Notes: generated by a model not told the origin, from the letters alone. Shown: positions 24,901 through 33,290, numbered from the stretch's first letter. The stretch: DNA of 33,374 nt from Sphingobium sp. C100 (GCF_000508185.1 NZ_AYOY01000164.1:1-33374), one strand, 5' to 3'. A program made the numbers and translations.

Positions 24901-24956
24901 CCGTCTAGGCTGGAGATTAAGAAGGGCATATTCCCTTCACCAACTGTCTCGGACGG
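24901..24956 (-). promoter_or_regulatory. L10 (rplJ) autoregulatory mRNA leader
   Basis: Read on the minus strand, the segment has the blocks CCGTCCGAGAC, then GGTG, a hairpin GAAGGG-AATATG-CCCTTC (24938-24921), CTTAATCTCC and CTAGACGG in the same order as the E. coli rplJ leader (CGTCCAAGAC, GGTG, hairpin, CTTAATCCCC, GTAGACGG). In E. coli the L10-L12 complex binds this fold and blocks translation. It ends 174 bases before the rplJ start, a similar distance to E. coli. Confidence 0.87.
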
Positions 24957-25060
24957 AAGACCGACGGCATCGCTGCCACGGCCTGCGGCTGCGCCTTTAC
25001 AGAAAGCGGGCGGCGATGTCACGCATAATCTGGCGCGCGGGCGGCCGGCCAGGGTCATGC

Positions 25061-25226
25061 CGACGCGCCGCCGGCAAAGTTCACACCGTTGTCGCATGGT
25101 CGCCACGCAAAATGTGGAAAAATCCGCGCCGACGCGCCGCCGACGCCCCTGCGAAGCCACGCCAAAGCCCCTGCGACGCGCCAGTGACGCGCCACCAGGG
25201 TCACAGTGCCGCGCCAGTGACGCGCC
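25061..25226. repeat. Cluster of GACGCGCC-containing short repeats
   Basis: CGACGCGCCGCCG occurs at 25061-25073 and again at 25130-25142. The 17-mer CGCGCCAGTGACGCGCC occurs at 25177-25193 and 25210-25226, a period of 33 bases. The octamer GACGCGCC recurs in all of them. No reading frame with sensible composition accounts for it. The cluster lies upstream of the rplJL leader and next to the AIPR gene segment. Confidence 0.6.
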
Positions 25227-25566
25227 GGGGTGCGGGCGGGCGCGGAGGCGGGCGGCGCACCGGCGCGGCGAGGGGGCGGGATGATCCATCGCAAAGGATA
25301 GACCAGAGGAAATCCTATTTTGGAAGGGGGTACGATGGGCAGATAGGCGAATGTCCGCTTCAGAGTTGGGACGCAGGTAAAGCCGCCGTTCGCGCCGCGC
25401 CACCCCCCTGAATCAAGGGCGATATCAATGGTATTCGTCGATCTTACCAAATGGGCGCGCGGGCATGATTGTCGCCGTGCCAATCCCGTGTATGGTTAGT
25501 AATCGCGCACAATCAGTGGCTGCTGCGCCCAGGATGATGTCTGCCAAAGGGAATGCGATTTTGACG
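25227..25566. other. Gene-free junction between ribosomal operon and AIPR gene
   Basis: Nothing here looks coding. GC content falls from left to right across it. A possible sigma-70-type promoter for the AIPR gene is TTGTCG (25469-25474), 16 bases, TATGGT (25491-25496). I could not find matching direct or inverted repeats on the far side of the AIPR gene (27313-27492), so there is no visible insertion footprint. Confidence 0.45.
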
Positions 25567-27312
25567 ATGAATCCGATTATCAAAGCACAGCTAAATGAGT
25601 TCAAGAAATCTAATCCTGACCATGCAGGGGATGAGGCCGATAATTTTGAAGTCATGTCTCTATTTGCTGTGGAAAATGGTATCCTCGGGGAAAATATCGA
25701 TCCGTTCAAAGCTCACCTAAAAGGTCATGAATTTGGCCTCGATGGCATTGCGATTCTAATCCAAGGTGAGCTCTGCACAGATTCAGATGAGGCTTCAGCA
25801 GTTTTAGCCACTGGCCGGAATCACACTAGCGAGTTTCATTTTTTTCAGTCGAAAACATCCGACAAAATGGACTATGGTGAGGTTTCTAAATTTCTCGATG
25901 CAGTCTTTGACTTTTTTACCGACCTATCTCTTCTTTCAGGCCAGCAAATCGAAGATTTGTCCGAAGTGCGCGATGCCGTATTCACATCGGCCACGAAATC
26001 TAATCCTTCGTTAAAGTGCTACTACTGCACAACCGGTACGAACCAAATTTCGGAGCCTATAAAAAAGCTCATCGATGCTAACAAAGATCGTCTTGAAGCG
26101 CTCAGTGTATTCGAAAGCGTTAGTATTCAAACAGTTGGTGCGAAAGAAATTCAAGAAGGTTTCCGCGCGGCGACAAACTCAACATCTGCTACGGTCAACT
26201 TCCCGAAAGCAATTACGCTGCCTGACCACGAAAAAGTTGATCAGGCATACATTGGATATGTTTCAGCAGATCAAGTTTTAGCAATGTCATTAGAAGACGT
26301 TGACGGGGATGGTATTCAGCATATCCGGAGAAACGTGTTTTATGACAACGTTAGAGATTTCAACCCTGATTCTGAAATCAATAAGTCCATAATTGCCGAA
26401 TTAGAAGCGGGAGACTATTCTTCATTTGTTTTCAAAAATAATGGAATTACCGTTGTAGCGCGATCCATTACCCGAAAGGGAGATCAATTTAATATTGACG
26501 ACTTTCAGATCGTTAACGGATGCCAGACGACAAACATTCTGTCACATGTAAAAGACCACGCCGTTCATATTTCTGTGCCATTCAGACTAATCGGTAGTTC
26601 AGACAGCGATTTTGTCTCAAGTATCATCATTGGCACTAACAAGCAGAATGAGGTCCGAGAAGATCAGTTCTGGGCGCTGCTGCCATTCATGAAGGACCTG
26701 GAGGTGTATTGCCGCGCCCAGGAGACTGATGCACGAATATTTATTGAACGACGAGACAATCAGTATCGCGACGTCTCGGTCGAGCGAACACGTATTATGA
26801 AGCCATCAGATTTGATGAAAATTGCCGCAGCCATGCTATTCTTCCAACCGCAGCGAGCCGCTCGCGATCATCGCGGCATACGAAAAGAGTTTTCGCAGCG
26901 TATATTTCAGGAAAAGCACAGCGTTGAGCTATACCATATGATAGCGCTGGCTCTATACAAGTTTGATTACATGGTGCGTACAGGAAAAACAGATCGCGCT
27001 CGTGTGATATATAAGTTTTATATATTGTTTTCTCTCGTGAGAGAAAAATGGACATCTCCTGATATATTAGACGCGTCACCAAAGTCGCAACTGGCTGTGA
27101 TAAAATACGTGATGGATATCATACAAAATAGTGACAAATTTTCTCTGCATATTAATAAGGTTGGTGAATATTTGGATATTTTGGTCTCTCAGTCTTCAGC
27201 AAAAACTAGAGAGCAAATTCGAGACTATATCCGCACTGAATCTTTCGCCGAACAGTTCATTGGGAGTTACTTTGAGGGCCCTCGGCATCATCGAACCACC
27301 CCAAAATCATAA
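25567..27312 (+). CDS. AIPR family (abortive infection/phage resistance) protein
   Basis: This 581-residue protein has the AIPR (PF10592) hallmarks: NVFYDNVRDF at about 256-265, FKNNGITVVA at 289-298 and FQIVNGCQTTN at 313-323. AIPR proteins are tied to abortive phage defence. The N-terminal 110 residues hold FGLDGIAI (Asp59) and FHFFQSKTS (Gln94-x-Lys96), a D...QxK pattern like restriction-endonuclease-like folds; nuclease activity is inferred. The gene is strikingly AT-rich (21 GC in the 60 bases 26341-26400), implying recent transfer. It has no partner gene. Start choice: ATG 25567 matches the family N-terminus; a TTG at 25561 has the better-spaced AGGGA (25548-25552), and ATGs at 25534/25537 are also in frame. 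Confidence 0.85.
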   Translation: MNPIIKAQLNEFKKSNPDHAGDEADNFEVMSLFAVENGILGENIDPFKAHLKGHEFGLDGIAILIQGELCTDSDEASAVLATGRNHTSEFHFFQSKTSDKMDYGEVSKFLDAVFDFFTDLSLLSGQQIEDLSEVRDAVFTSATKSNPSLKCYYCTTGTNQISEPIKKLIDANKDRLEALSVFESVSIQTVGAKEIQEGFRAATNSTSATVNFPKAITLPDHEKVDQAYIGYVSADQVLAMSLEDVDGDGIQHIRRNVFYDNVRDFNPDSEINKSIIAELEAGDYSSFVFKNNGITVVARSITRKGDQFNIDDFQIVNGCQTTNILSHVKDHAVHISVPFRLIGSSDSDFVSSIIIGTNKQNEVREDQFWALLPFMKDLEVYCRAQETDARIFIERRDNQYRDVSVERTRIMKPSDLMKIAAAMLFFQPQRAARDHRGIRKEFSQRIFQEKHSVELYHMIALALYKFDYMVRTGKTDRARVIYKFYILFSLVREKWTSPDILDASPKSQLAVIKYVMDIIQNSDKFSLHINKVGEYLDILVSQSSAKTREQIRDYIRTESFAEQFIGSYFEGPRHHRTTPKS

Positions 27313-27492
27313 GTCTATTTGAGTGGTAGCTTCGGACGACGGCAGTCGTTTGGGAGAGAACCAGGAGACGGCGAGACTGTCTTATTACGGTCAAAAAAGT
27401 AGATTGAGGGGCTGTCCGCGAACGTCAACTTCCAAGCGCGTGCAAAATTTACTCGAACGGCGATAATTGGCGCAACCCAGCCTTATCCCCCT

Positions 27493-29598
27493 TCAAACCC
27501 GATCCGCCTGCACAACGACATCAATCGCGCGGAGTGCCGACAATATCCGCATCAGATGCTGGGCGTCGGCCACTTCCAGGTCGATGACGTCGGTGTGGAA
27601 GGGGCCTTCGCGGTTGACCAGTTGCAGGTTGAGGATGTTCGCCTTGGTCGCGCCGAAGACGTTGGCGACGGCGGCCAGCGCGCCGGGCTGGTTCTTGACG
27701 ATGACGGACAGGCGGGCGGTGCCGCCCTTGGACTTGCTGTCCCAGCTCAGATCCACCCAGTCGTCATCCTGCTCCACCTCCAGCGACCGGCAGTCGATGG
27801 TGTGGACCTCGATCGGCTCGCCGGTGCGGCGCACGCCCACGATGCGGTCGCCCGGCACCGGATGGCAGCAGTCGGAGAGATTATAGGCGATGCCCGGCGT
27901 CAGGCCGCGGATCGAGACGGGTTCATGCTGGCGCGGATGCGCGTCCTCCATGCCCTCCGCCGTGGTCGATCCGGGCATGAGCGCTTCCATCACTTCGGAA
28001 TCGAGCACCTGATGGGTGGCGATCGCCACCATGAGCGCGGCGCGATCGTCGAGCTTGAGGCGCTTCAAGGCCGCGGTCAGCGCCTTGTCGCCCAATTCCC
28101 TGGCGAGGTCGGGGGAGAAGCGGCTGATGATTTCCTCATAGAGTTTCTCGCCCAGCTTGATTTCCTCGCCCCGCTGTTTCTGGCGGATGAAGCGGCGGAT
28201 CGCGGCGCGCGCCTTGCCCGTGATGGCGAAGGTCAGCCAGCCGGGTTGCGGCTCCTGCCCCTCCGACTTCAAAATCTCGACCTGGTCGCCATTTTCAAGG
28301 TTGGTGCGCAGCGGCACGACGCGGCCATTGACCTTGGCCCCCACGGTCTGGTTGCCGAGGCTGGTGTGGACGGCATAGGCGAAATCGACCGGGGTCGATC
28401 CCTTGGGCAGCTGATGCAGCTCGCCCTTGGGGGTGAAGGCGAAGATCCGGTCCTGATACATCGCCATGCGGGTATGTTCGAGCAGCTCGTCGGCGTCCTG
28501 GCTCTGCTCCAGGATTTCGACCAGGTCGCGCAGCCAGGCGGCGTGATGATCGGTCGCATCGCCCTTTTGCTTATAGGCCCAATGGGCGGCGAGGCCGAGT
28601 TCGGCGTCACTGTGCATGTCACGGCTGCGAATCTGCACCTCGATCCGGGCATTGTCCTGATGGATGACCGTGGTGTGGAGCGAACGATAGCCGTTGCGCT
28701 TGGGCGTGGAGATATAATCCTTGAACCGGCCCGGCACCATCTTGAACGTCCGGTGGATGATGCCGAGCGCGCGGTAGCAATCCTCCGTCGTTTCGGTGAT
28801 GACGCGGAAGGCCATGACGTCGGTCAGCTGTTCAAAGCTGATATGGCGTTCCTGCATCTTCTTCCAGATGGAATAGGGATGTTTCTCCCGCCCAGACACG
28901 GTGACGGACAGGTCGTTGCCGCCCAGCAGCAATTGCAGTTCCGCGCCGATGCGGTCGACCTTGTCATGGCCGCCTTCCTTGAGCTGCTCCAGCCGCTTGG
29001 TGATGCTGTCATAGGCTTCCGGCTCCAGCTCGCGGAAGGCGAGGAGCTGCATTTCGCGCATGAAGTCATACATGCCGATCCGCTCGGCCAGCGGGGCGTA
29101 GATGTCCATCGTCTCCCGCGCGATGCGGCGGCGCTTCATCTCGTTCTTGATGAAATGGAGCGTGCGCATATTGTGCAGCCGGTCGGCAAGCTTGACCAGC
29201 AGCACGCGGATGTCGTCCGACATGGCGAGCAGGAATTTGCGCAGATTTTCGGCCGCCCGCTCATTTTCGGACATGGCCTCGATCTTGCTGAGCTTGGTCA
29301 CGCCGTCGACCATGCGGGCGACGTCGGGGCCAAAGGCGCTCTCAATCTCGTCATAGGTGACCAGCGTATCCTCGATCGTGTCGTGGAGGAGGGCGGTCAC
29401 GATGGTCTGGTCGTCCAGGTTGAAATCGGTCAATATGCCAGCGACTTCAATGGGGTGGCTGAAATAGGGATCGCCGCTGGCGCGTTTTTGGGAGCCGTGC
29501 TTCTGGACCGAGAAGACATAGGCGCGGTTGATCATCGCCTCATCCGCATCCGGATCATAGCGCTTTACACGTTCGACAAGTTCATATTGACGTAGCAT
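27493..29598 (-). CDS. rsh: Bifunctional (p)ppGpp synthetase/hydrolase (RelA/SpoT homologue)
   Basis: This 701-residue protein has the long RSH order: HD hydrolase domain with FSHPIEVAG and the His72-Asp73 pair in LLHDTIEDT (hydrolase active), synthetase domain with FKDYISTPKRNGYRSLHTTV and VQIRSRDMH, TGS domain (IFAFTPKGELHQLPKG), a zinc/helical region with DCCHPVPGD, and a C-terminal ACT domain (LSVIVKNQPGALAAVANVFG). Both activities seem present, typical of the single Rsh of Alphaproteobacteria. ATG at 29598 (MLRQYELVERV) is preferred; the longer frame to 29649 adds residues unlike the family. Divergent from the HxlR gene. Confidence 0.97.
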   Translation of the reverse strand: MLRQYELVERVKRYDPDADEAMINRAYVFSVQKHGSQKRASGDPYFSHPIEVAGILTDFNLDDQTIVTALLHDTIEDTLVTYDEIESAFGPDVARMVDGVTKLSKIEAMSENERAAENLRKFLLAMSDDIRVLLVKLADRLHNMRTLHFIKNEMKRRRIARETMDIYAPLAERIGMYDFMREMQLLAFRELEPEAYDSITKRLEQLKEGGHDKVDRIGAELQLLLGGNDLSVTVSGREKHPYSIWKKMQERHISFEQLTDVMAFRVITETTEDCYRALGIIHRTFKMVPGRFKDYISTPKRNGYRSLHTTVIHQDNARIEVQIRSRDMHSDAELGLAAHWAYKQKGDATDHHAAWLRDLVEILEQSQDADELLEHTRMAMYQDRIFAFTPKGELHQLPKGSTPVDFAYAVHTSLGNQTVGAKVNGRVVPLRTNLENGDQVEILKSEGQEPQPGWLTFAITGKARAAIRRFIRQKQRGEEIKLGEKLYEEIISRFSPDLARELGDKALTAALKRLKLDDRAALMVAIATHQVLDSEVMEALMPGSTTAEGMEDAHPRQHEPVSIRGLTPGIAYNLSDCCHPVPGDRIVGVRRTGEPIEVHTIDCRSLEVEQDDDWVDLSWDSKSKGGTARLSVIVKNQPGALAAVANVFGATKANILNLQLVNREGPFHTDVIDLEVADAQHLMRILSALRAIDVVVQADRV

Positions 29599-29709
29599 CG
29601 CTGCCCGATTGTGTTGGAACCCCCTTGTCGTGCAACAAAAAAATCCCATCTCACGATAATAAGGTGGCGATTTTGCAACTGGTGTTGCTTTGCGCTATGC
29701 GTGAGACCC

Positions 29710-30192
29710 ATGAAACATAATCTGGCTCAGGACCTGCAACAATGCGCGTTGCCCAGCGCGCTGGAAATGATGGGCGAACGATGGTCCTTCCTCATCCTGC
29801 GCGGCGCGCTGTCGGGCATCCGGCATTTCGAGGAATTTCAGTCGACGCTGGGCATCGCCCGCAACATCCTGGCCAACCGCCTCGCGCGGCTGGTCGAAAA
29901 CGGCATATTGGTGCGCCAGCCCATGCAGTGCGACCGGCGCAAGGTCGAATATCGGCTGACCCAAAAGGGCCAGGACCTGGCCCCCGCGATGATCGCGCTG
30001 CGCCAATGGGGCGAACGCTGGGGCTGTGGCGGGCCTGCCTGCCAGGTGCTGGCGGACAAGCGGGACAGCCAGCCGATCCGGCTGATCGCCATCCAGGCGC
30101 ATGACGGGCGCACGCTGGACCTGTCCGACCTGGTGTGGCTGTGCACGGACGAGGTGACGCCGATGGCGGAGGAACCGGCCGCCGCTGCGTGA
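29710..30192 (+). CDS. HxlR-family winged-helix transcriptional regulator
   Basis: This 160-residue protein starts MKHNLAQDLQQCALPSALEMMGERW. The early cysteine (Cys12) and the MGERWSFLILRGALSG stretch are the HxlR hallmark; the winged helix follows with GIARNILANRLARLVENGIL and the wing RRKVEYRLTQKGQDL. Some HxlR proteins sense electrophiles or redox state through that cysteine. The C-terminal 50 residues contain two further cysteines (GCGGPACQ). An earlier ATG would add an unlikely tail. It lies 43 bases before a histidine kinase gene on the same strand. Confidence 0.9.
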   Translation: MKHNLAQDLQQCALPSALEMMGERWSFLILRGALSGIRHFEEFQSTLGIARNILANRLARLVENGILVRQPMQCDRRKVEYRLTQKGQDLAPAMIALRQWGERWGCGGPACQVLADKRDSQPIRLIAIQAHDGRTLDLSDLVWLCTDEVTPMAEEPAAAA

Positions 30193-30235
30193 GCCGGCTT
30201 CCCGCCTGCGTCGAAATCGCCTAGGTTCGACGGCA

Positions 30236-31342
30236 ATGTCTGCACCCCGTATCCAGCCTCAGCCCTTTTTCGCTGACAAGAACCGCGCTTTCTGGAACCT
30301 GCAATCGCTGGGATGGGCGGGCGCGTTCCTGCTGCGCGGATCATCGACCATCGCCAACGGCCAGCCTTTGTCCAGCCTGGTGCCGGTGATGATCTCCACC
30401 GTCACCGGCTATTCGGTGACGCTGCTGATCGCGGTGGTGTTCCGCCTGCTGCTGAAACAGCGGCCGATCATCACCTGGGGCCTGTCGATCCTGACGGTGG
30501 TGCTGGCCGCGGGGCTGGTCGCCTTCATCGACGCCTGGGTCTTTTCCACCCAGAATCGCAGCGGGGAAACGGCGGGGCTGCAATTATTCCTGGGCGCCTT
30601 CTATCTCTCGGTGACGCTGATCGGCGCCTGGTCGGCGCTCTATTACGCGATCAACTTCTATCTGACGGTGGAGGAGCAGGCCGACCAGCTGCTGCGGCTG
30701 GAAACCCAGGCGTCGAGCGCGCAACTGGCGATGCTGCGCTATCAGCTCAACCCTCATTTCCTGTTCAATACATTGAACAGCATATCGACCCTGGTGCTGC
30801 TCAAGCAGACCGATCGCGCCAATGCGATGCTCTCGCGCCTGTCCTCTTTCCTGCGTTATACATTGATCAACGAACCGACCGCGCAGGTGACGATCGAGCA
30901 GGAGGTGGAGACGCTGAAACTCTATCTGGAGATCGAGAAGATGCGGTTCGAGGATCGGCTGCGCCCGGTCTTCACCATCGATCCGACCGTGTCCCATGCG
31001 CGGCTGCCCTCGCTGCTGCTCCAGCCCCTGGTCGAAAATGCGATCAAATATGCCGTCACGCCGCGGGAAGAAGGGGCGGAGATCGCGGTGACGGCGCAGC
31101 CTGCCGGTGAAAATGTGCGGATCGTCGTATCGGATACCGGGCCGGGATTGAACGACGGCGCGATCAAGCCGCACATACCCATCAGCGAGGGAACGGGCGT
31201 TGGCCTGCCGAACATCCGGGACCGGTTAATTCAGGCCTTCGGGGAACGACAGAGCTTTGAAACACGTTCCACACCCGGCGGATTTTCGGTCATAATCGAA
31301 ATTCCGCTTAACATGGATGAAACATCGAAAGTGGCCGCATGA
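30236..31342 (+). CDS. LytS-like sensor histidine kinase (His_kinase family)
   Basis: This 368-residue protein has about four membrane helices (18-35, 47-72, 78-102 and 114-142) without a periplasmic sensor domain. The His_kinase-type phosphorylation site is LRYQLNPHFLFNTLNS with His174. The ATPase part shows LLQPLVENAIKYAV (N box), SDTGPGL and GTGVGLPNIRDRL (G boxes). It should autophosphorylate and pass the phosphate to the adjacent regulator. Its stop overlaps the next ATG by 4 bases, a coupled two-component pair. The signal is unknown. Confidence 0.93.
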   Translation: MSAPRIQPQPFFADKNRAFWNLQSLGWAGAFLLRGSSTIANGQPLSSLVPVMISTVTGYSVTLLIAVVFRLLLKQRPIITWGLSILTVVLAAGLVAFIDAWVFSTQNRSGETAGLQLFLGAFYLSVTLIGAWSALYYAINFYLTVEEQADQLLRLETQASSAQLAMLRYQLNPHFLFNTLNSISTLVLLKQTDRANAMLSRLSSFLRYTLINEPTAQVTIEQEVETLKLYLEIEKMRFEDRLRPVFTIDPTVSHARLPSLLLQPLVENAIKYAVTPREEGAEIAVTAQPAGENVRIVVSDTGPGLNDGAIKPHIPISEGTGVGLPNIRDRLIQAFGERQSFETRSTPGGFSVIIEIPLNMDETSKVAA

Positions 31343-32139
31343 CCATCAGAACAATCCTCGTCGATGACGAAAGCCTGGCTATTCAAGGCCTCCAGCTGCG
31401 TCTGCACGCGCATGAGGATGTTGAAATCGTCGAAACCTGTACCAACGGCCGCGAAGCCATCCGTGCCATCAAGACGCATAAACCCGATCTTGTGTTCCTC
31501 GACATTCAGATGCCCGGCTTTGACGGCTTTTCCGTCGTGCAGGGCATGATGGAAGTGGAGCCGCCGCTCTTCATCTTCGTCACCGCCTATAGCGACCATG
31601 CGATCCGCGCGTTCGAGGCGCAGGCGGTCGATTATCTGATGAAGCCGGTGGAGGAAGGCCGCCTGGCCGATGCGCTGGACCGGGTGCGCCAGCGACTGGG
31701 CGAAAAACGCCAGGTGCAGGAGGCCGAGAAGCTGCGCGAGGTGCTGGCCGAGGTTGCGCCGCAGGCGATGAGCGATTTCGTGACGGAGGAAGGCGCGCCG
31801 GCGTCCAACCGCTTCGAAAAGCTCATCAACATCAAGGATCGCGGCCAGATTTTCCGCGTCGATGTGGATTCGATCGAGCGGATCGACGCGGCGGGCGACT
31901 ATATGTGCATCTACACCGCCGACAACAGCCTGATCCTGCGCGAGACGATGAAGGATCTGGAAAAGCGGCTGGACCCGCGCAATTTCCAGCGCGTCCATCG
32001 CTCGACCATCGTCAATCTGAGCCAGGTGCGGCAGGTCAAGCCGCATACGAACGGCGAATGTTTCCTGGTGCTGGAAAGCGGCGCGCAGGTGAAGGTCAGC
32101 CGATCCTATCGCGACGTGGTGGCGCGCTTCGTCCATTAG
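31339..32139 (+). CDS. LytTR-family response regulator
   Basis: This 266-residue protein has a receiver domain (about 1-120) with Asp9-Asp10, the phosphoacceptor Asp55 in LVFLDIQMPG and the conserved lysine in YLMKPVEEG. A coiled linker with KRQVQEAEKLREVLAEV follows, then a LytTR DNA-binding domain (about 160-265): DSIERIDAAGDYMCIYT, FQRVHRSTIVNLSQV and a C-terminal VKVSRSYRDVV. LytTR regulators bind paired direct repeats. It is the last gene of the pair and is followed by REP-like repeats. Targets are not evident. Confidence 0.95.
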   Translation: MTIRTILVDDESLAIQGLQLRLHAHEDVEIVETCTNGREAIRAIKTHKPDLVFLDIQMPGFDGFSVVQGMMEVEPPLFIFVTAYSDHAIRAFEAQAVDYLMKPVEEGRLADALDRVRQRLGEKRQVQEAEKLREVLAEVAPQAMSDFVTEEGAPASNRFEKLINIKDRGQIFRVDVDSIERIDAAGDYMCIYTADNSLILRETMKDLEKRLDPRNFQRVHRSTIVNLSQVRQVKPHTNGECFLVLESGAQVKVSRSYRDVVARFVH

Positions 32140-32203
32140 GGGAGGGTGGCGCGAGCATGATGCAGGTGCATACCACCGGCCATGCTCTGTCGTTGCGCGC
32201 CTT

Positions 32204-32235
32204 CGCCTGAGATGCCGGCCTTCGCCGGCATGACG
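32204..32235. repeat. REP-like palindromic element
   Basis: Read on the minus strand it begins CGTCATGCCGGCGAAGGCC and continues GGCATCTCAGGCG. It matches the element at 1444-1475 at about 28 of 32 positions and contains the self-complementary core GCCGGC-GAAG-GCCGGC. It lies after the LytTR gene. Confidence 0.75.
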
Positions 32236-32287
32236 GTGGGGTTGAGGGGTTCGCGCCCAGAGACGCCATTCCCCTCCCACCCGTCTT

Positions 32288-32325
32288 CGTCATTCCAGCA
32301 CCGATCCGGGGTTGCTGGCGTGACG
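32288..32325. repeat. Second REP-like hairpin near the LytTR/purN junction
   Basis: CGTCATTCCAGCA at the left and TGCTGGCGTGACG at the right are near-perfect inverted arms around ACCCCGGATCGG-like sequence. Its outer GTCA...TGAC bases match the other palindromes in the window. It sits between the converging response regulator and purN genes. Confidence 0.65.
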
Positions 32326-32339
32326 GGAAGGGTCTCCCC

Positions 32340-33290
32340 CTAAAATTCCTCGGCAATGTCCATCAGGCCCAGCAGCTTGCGGGGCGCGATTTCGCGCCAG
32401 CTGGCGCGCAGGCGCTGTTCGATATGATCCCAGTCGGTGTCGCCCAGGTCCAGGCGGATGCCGACCCAACCGTCACCGAAATAGGCGGGGCGGTAATAGC
32501 GGTCGGGGTCCGCTTCGATCAGGGCACCCTGTTCCTCCGGCGCGGTCGTCTTCACCAGCAGCGCAATGATGCCGTCGCCATGATGATCCTTCGTGAACCA
32601 GGCGAATTTCTTGCCCTTGACGATGCCGAAGCAGGGCATCCCGTGCGAGACCACCTCATCCGCCTGCGGCAGGGCGAGCGCGATTTCCCGCACCTTGTTA
32701 AGCAACCAGTCGGGCTGGCGTTCGCGGGTGACGAAGTCGGCCAGGGTGCGGGAATAAAGTTGATGCTCGGCGATCAGGATGCGCGCGGCGAGGCTGTCGG
32801 CGGTGTCGCCCGGCAGGATCGCGACCGGGGTCTGGCCCAGCACCGGCCCGTCGTCCAGTTCGGCGGTCACGATATGGACCGAACAGCCCGCGTGAGAATC
32901 GCCCGCGTCGATCGCCTTCTGATGGGTGTCGAGCCCTTTATATTTGGGCAACAGGCTGGGGTGGATGTTGAGCATCCGGTTTTCCCAGCCCGCGACGAAT
33001 TCCGGTGAGAGCAGGCGCATATAGCCCGCCAGCGCGACATATTGAGCGCCCGCCGCGCGGAGTCGGGCGTCGATGATCCGGTCAAACTCGGCGCGCTTGA
33101 GCCCCTTGTGGCTCTGGCCGAAGGTCGCGATGCCTTCGGCGGCGGCGAGCGTCAGGCCGGGGGCGTCGGGATCATTGGCGGCGACCAATATGATTTCATA
33201 GGGGCAGCTTTCGGCCTTGGCCGCATAGAGCAACGCCGCCATGTTCGACCCGCGGCCGGAAATCAGGACGCCGACTTTTGCCTTTTGCAT
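32340..33290 (-). CDS. purN: Phosphoribosylglycinamide formyltransferase fused to MmcQ/YjbR domain
   Basis: This 316-residue protein is about 100 residues longer than ordinary PurN (about 200). Residues 1-190 are PurN: VLISGRGSNMAALL for the phosphate of GAR, catalytic Asn108 and His110 in LNIHPSLLPKYKG, and the acidic AELDDGP (Asp146/147). Residues 193-316 are an MmcQ/YjbR-like domain: LPQADEVVSHGMPCFGI, KFAWFTKDHHGDG, YFGDGWVGIRLD. PurN transfers formyl from 10-formyltetrahydrofolate in purine synthesis. The added domain's role is unknown; YjbR resembles DNA-binding CyaY-like folds. The frame is continuous, so the fusion is encoded, not a frameshift artefact. Confidence 0.93.
   Translation of the reverse strand: MQKAKVGVLISGRGSNMAALLYAAKAESCPYEIILVAANDPDAPGLTLAAAEGIATFGQSHKGLKRAEFDRIIDARLRAAGAQYVALAGYMRLLSPEFVAGWENRMLNIHPSLLPKYKGLDTHQKAIDAGDSHAGCSVHIVTAELDDGPVLGQTPVAILPGDTADSLAARILIAEHQLYSRTLADFVTRERQPDWLLNKVREIALALPQADEVVSHGMPCFGIVKGKKFAWFTKDHHGDGIIALLVKTTAPEEQGALIEADPDRYYRPAYFGDGWVGIRLDLGDTDWDHIEQRLRASWREIAPRKLLGLMDIAEEF

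Noticed and set aside
25061..25226. Possible CRISPR array from short repeats
   Set aside because: Only two copies of each repeat exist, the repeats are 13-17 bases, the spacers are uneven and GC-rich, and there are no cas genes.
25425..25709. Minus-strand frame overlapping the AIPR start (94 residues)
   Set aside because: It overlaps the N-terminal coding part of the AIPR gene, has no ribosome binding site and no family resemblance.
27556..29595. Long open frame on the plus strand across rsh (679 residues)
   Set aside because: It is antisense to a clearly recognised RSH protein; its composition reflects third-position GC bias and it shows no family motif.
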